64,000 nt of DNA from Arenimonas terrae (GTDB lineage Bacteria > Pseudomonadota > Gammaproteobacteria > Xanthomonadales > Xanthomonadaceae), in contig NZ_SMDR01000002.1 in NCBI RefSeq assembly GCF_006265115.1, forward strand, positions 433,743 through 497,742, in the 5' to 3' direction. The position numbers were made by a program, and so were the translations under genes. This document shows, piece after piece, positions 63,747 to 64,000 of this stretch; the first letter of the stretch is position 1, and each line of letters starts with the position of its first letter. Under the pieces are notes generated by a model, which did no database searches, was not told where the DNA came from, and saw only the letters and a program-made list of their open reading frames with translations.

Positions 63747-64000
63747 TCAGGCGTCGACCTGGGATGCACAGGCTGCGGAATTGTAGCCGCCGTCCTCGCA
63801 GTATCCGAATTCGTCTGCGGCGATCACCTCGAAGCGCGCCACGCCGGCCAGCTGCATGGCGTCCAGGCCCAGCAGCTGGCTGCTCGGCAGCAGGCTGCAC
63901 CAGGCCGGCGCCTGGCCGCGGCTGCGGAACGGAACTTGCGCATGACCCTCGAGCACCGGCGCGCCGCGCCACGCCCAGCGCCTGAGCTTGCCGACGCCGC
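63747..64000 (-). CDS. C-terminal part of an unrecognised protein (runs off the window)
   Basis: The minus-strand frame ending at 63747 is open to the window edge (about 84 codons), so the start is outside. The readable C terminus includes APVLEGHAQVPFRSRGQA, SSQLLGLDAMQLAGVARFEV and ends GYCEDGGYNSAACASQVDA, with three cysteines in the last third. It lies 39 bp upstream of the giant fusion gene in the same direction, so it may begin or belong to the same operon. Family not recognised. Confidence 0.55.
   Translation of the reverse strand, partial: GVGKLRRWAWRGAPVLEGHAQVPFRSRGQAPAWCSLLPSSQLLGLDAMQLAGVARFEVIAADEFGYCEDGGYNSAACASQVDA

Noticed and set aside
1-64000. tRNA, rRNA, CRISPR arrays, prophage or integrase genes, classical insertion sequences
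   Set aside because: Looked for on both strands; no cloverleaf ends, spacer-repeat series, transposase or integrase motifs were recognised.

Overview
The window is uniformly very GC-rich (roughly 70% by eye), densely coded, and full of ATGA/GTGA gene overlaps. Gene content points to a gammaproteobacterium of the Xanthomonadaceae/Lysobacteraceae (Lysobacter/Luteimonas-like): a STAS-MlaE/MlaF/MCE/lipoprotein operon, a fused CysN/C, an etfBA pair bordering a polysaccharide locus, and ScoAB-type CoA transferase subunits inside that locus. The genus is inference. No rRNA, tRNA or CRISPR array was seen.

Layout. 0-5.3 kb: the 3' end of apbE, a CHASE-PAS-GGDEF-EAL protein, pepQ, then a 0.6-kb gene-free stretch with two nested inverted-repeat structures. 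5.3-14.5 kb: valS, a pssA/holD-like/rimI operon, two DUF4124 proteins, proS, an H-NS-like protein, a small conserved protein and a ThrE-type exporter. 14.6-19 kb: a DMT transporter and the Mla-type lipid transport operon. 19-23.6 kb: alkB-like, an amidase-fold protein that has lost its whole catalytic triad, ETF-ubiquinone oxidoreductase and an ATP-grasp protein. 23.6-35.5 kb: a complete sulfate assimilation block (cysNC, cysD, cysJIH, cysB, cysG, cysK), interrupted between cysH and cysB by an AT-rich islet carrying a HEPN-like gene. 35.5-44.5 kb: two exported proteins, etfBA-wecB, a GST/ArsR/SRPBCC operon with a clear palindromic operator, a DUF898/M48 pair and galU. 44.6-64 kb: surface carbohydrate locus.

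Two parts of the carbohydrate locus stand out. (1) 47.3-52.6 kb looks like a self-contained lipid-linked sugar decoration pathway: ArnC/GtrB-like GT2, GNAT acetyltransferase, 4-TM EamA-type flippase, WecE-like sugar aminotransferase and a large GT-C-like membrane protein. (2) 56-63.7 kb carries a 1997-residue protein combining a polysaccharide pyruvyl transferase, a ~400-residue coiled coil and two divergent GT4 domains. It is translationally coupled to a heparinase II/III-like lyase. An AT3-SGNH O-acetyltransferase and an SGNH-like membrane-anchored protein lie between the two. In Xanthomonas the LPS locus sits beside etfA; the arrangement here suggests this is the equivalent variable locus.

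At the non-coding level, four gene junctions carry related hairpins built from GGAAGTAG/GGAACTAG-type units that supply the stop codons of the flanking genes. A separate 26-bp near-loopless palindrome separates two convergent genes at 13.1 kb.
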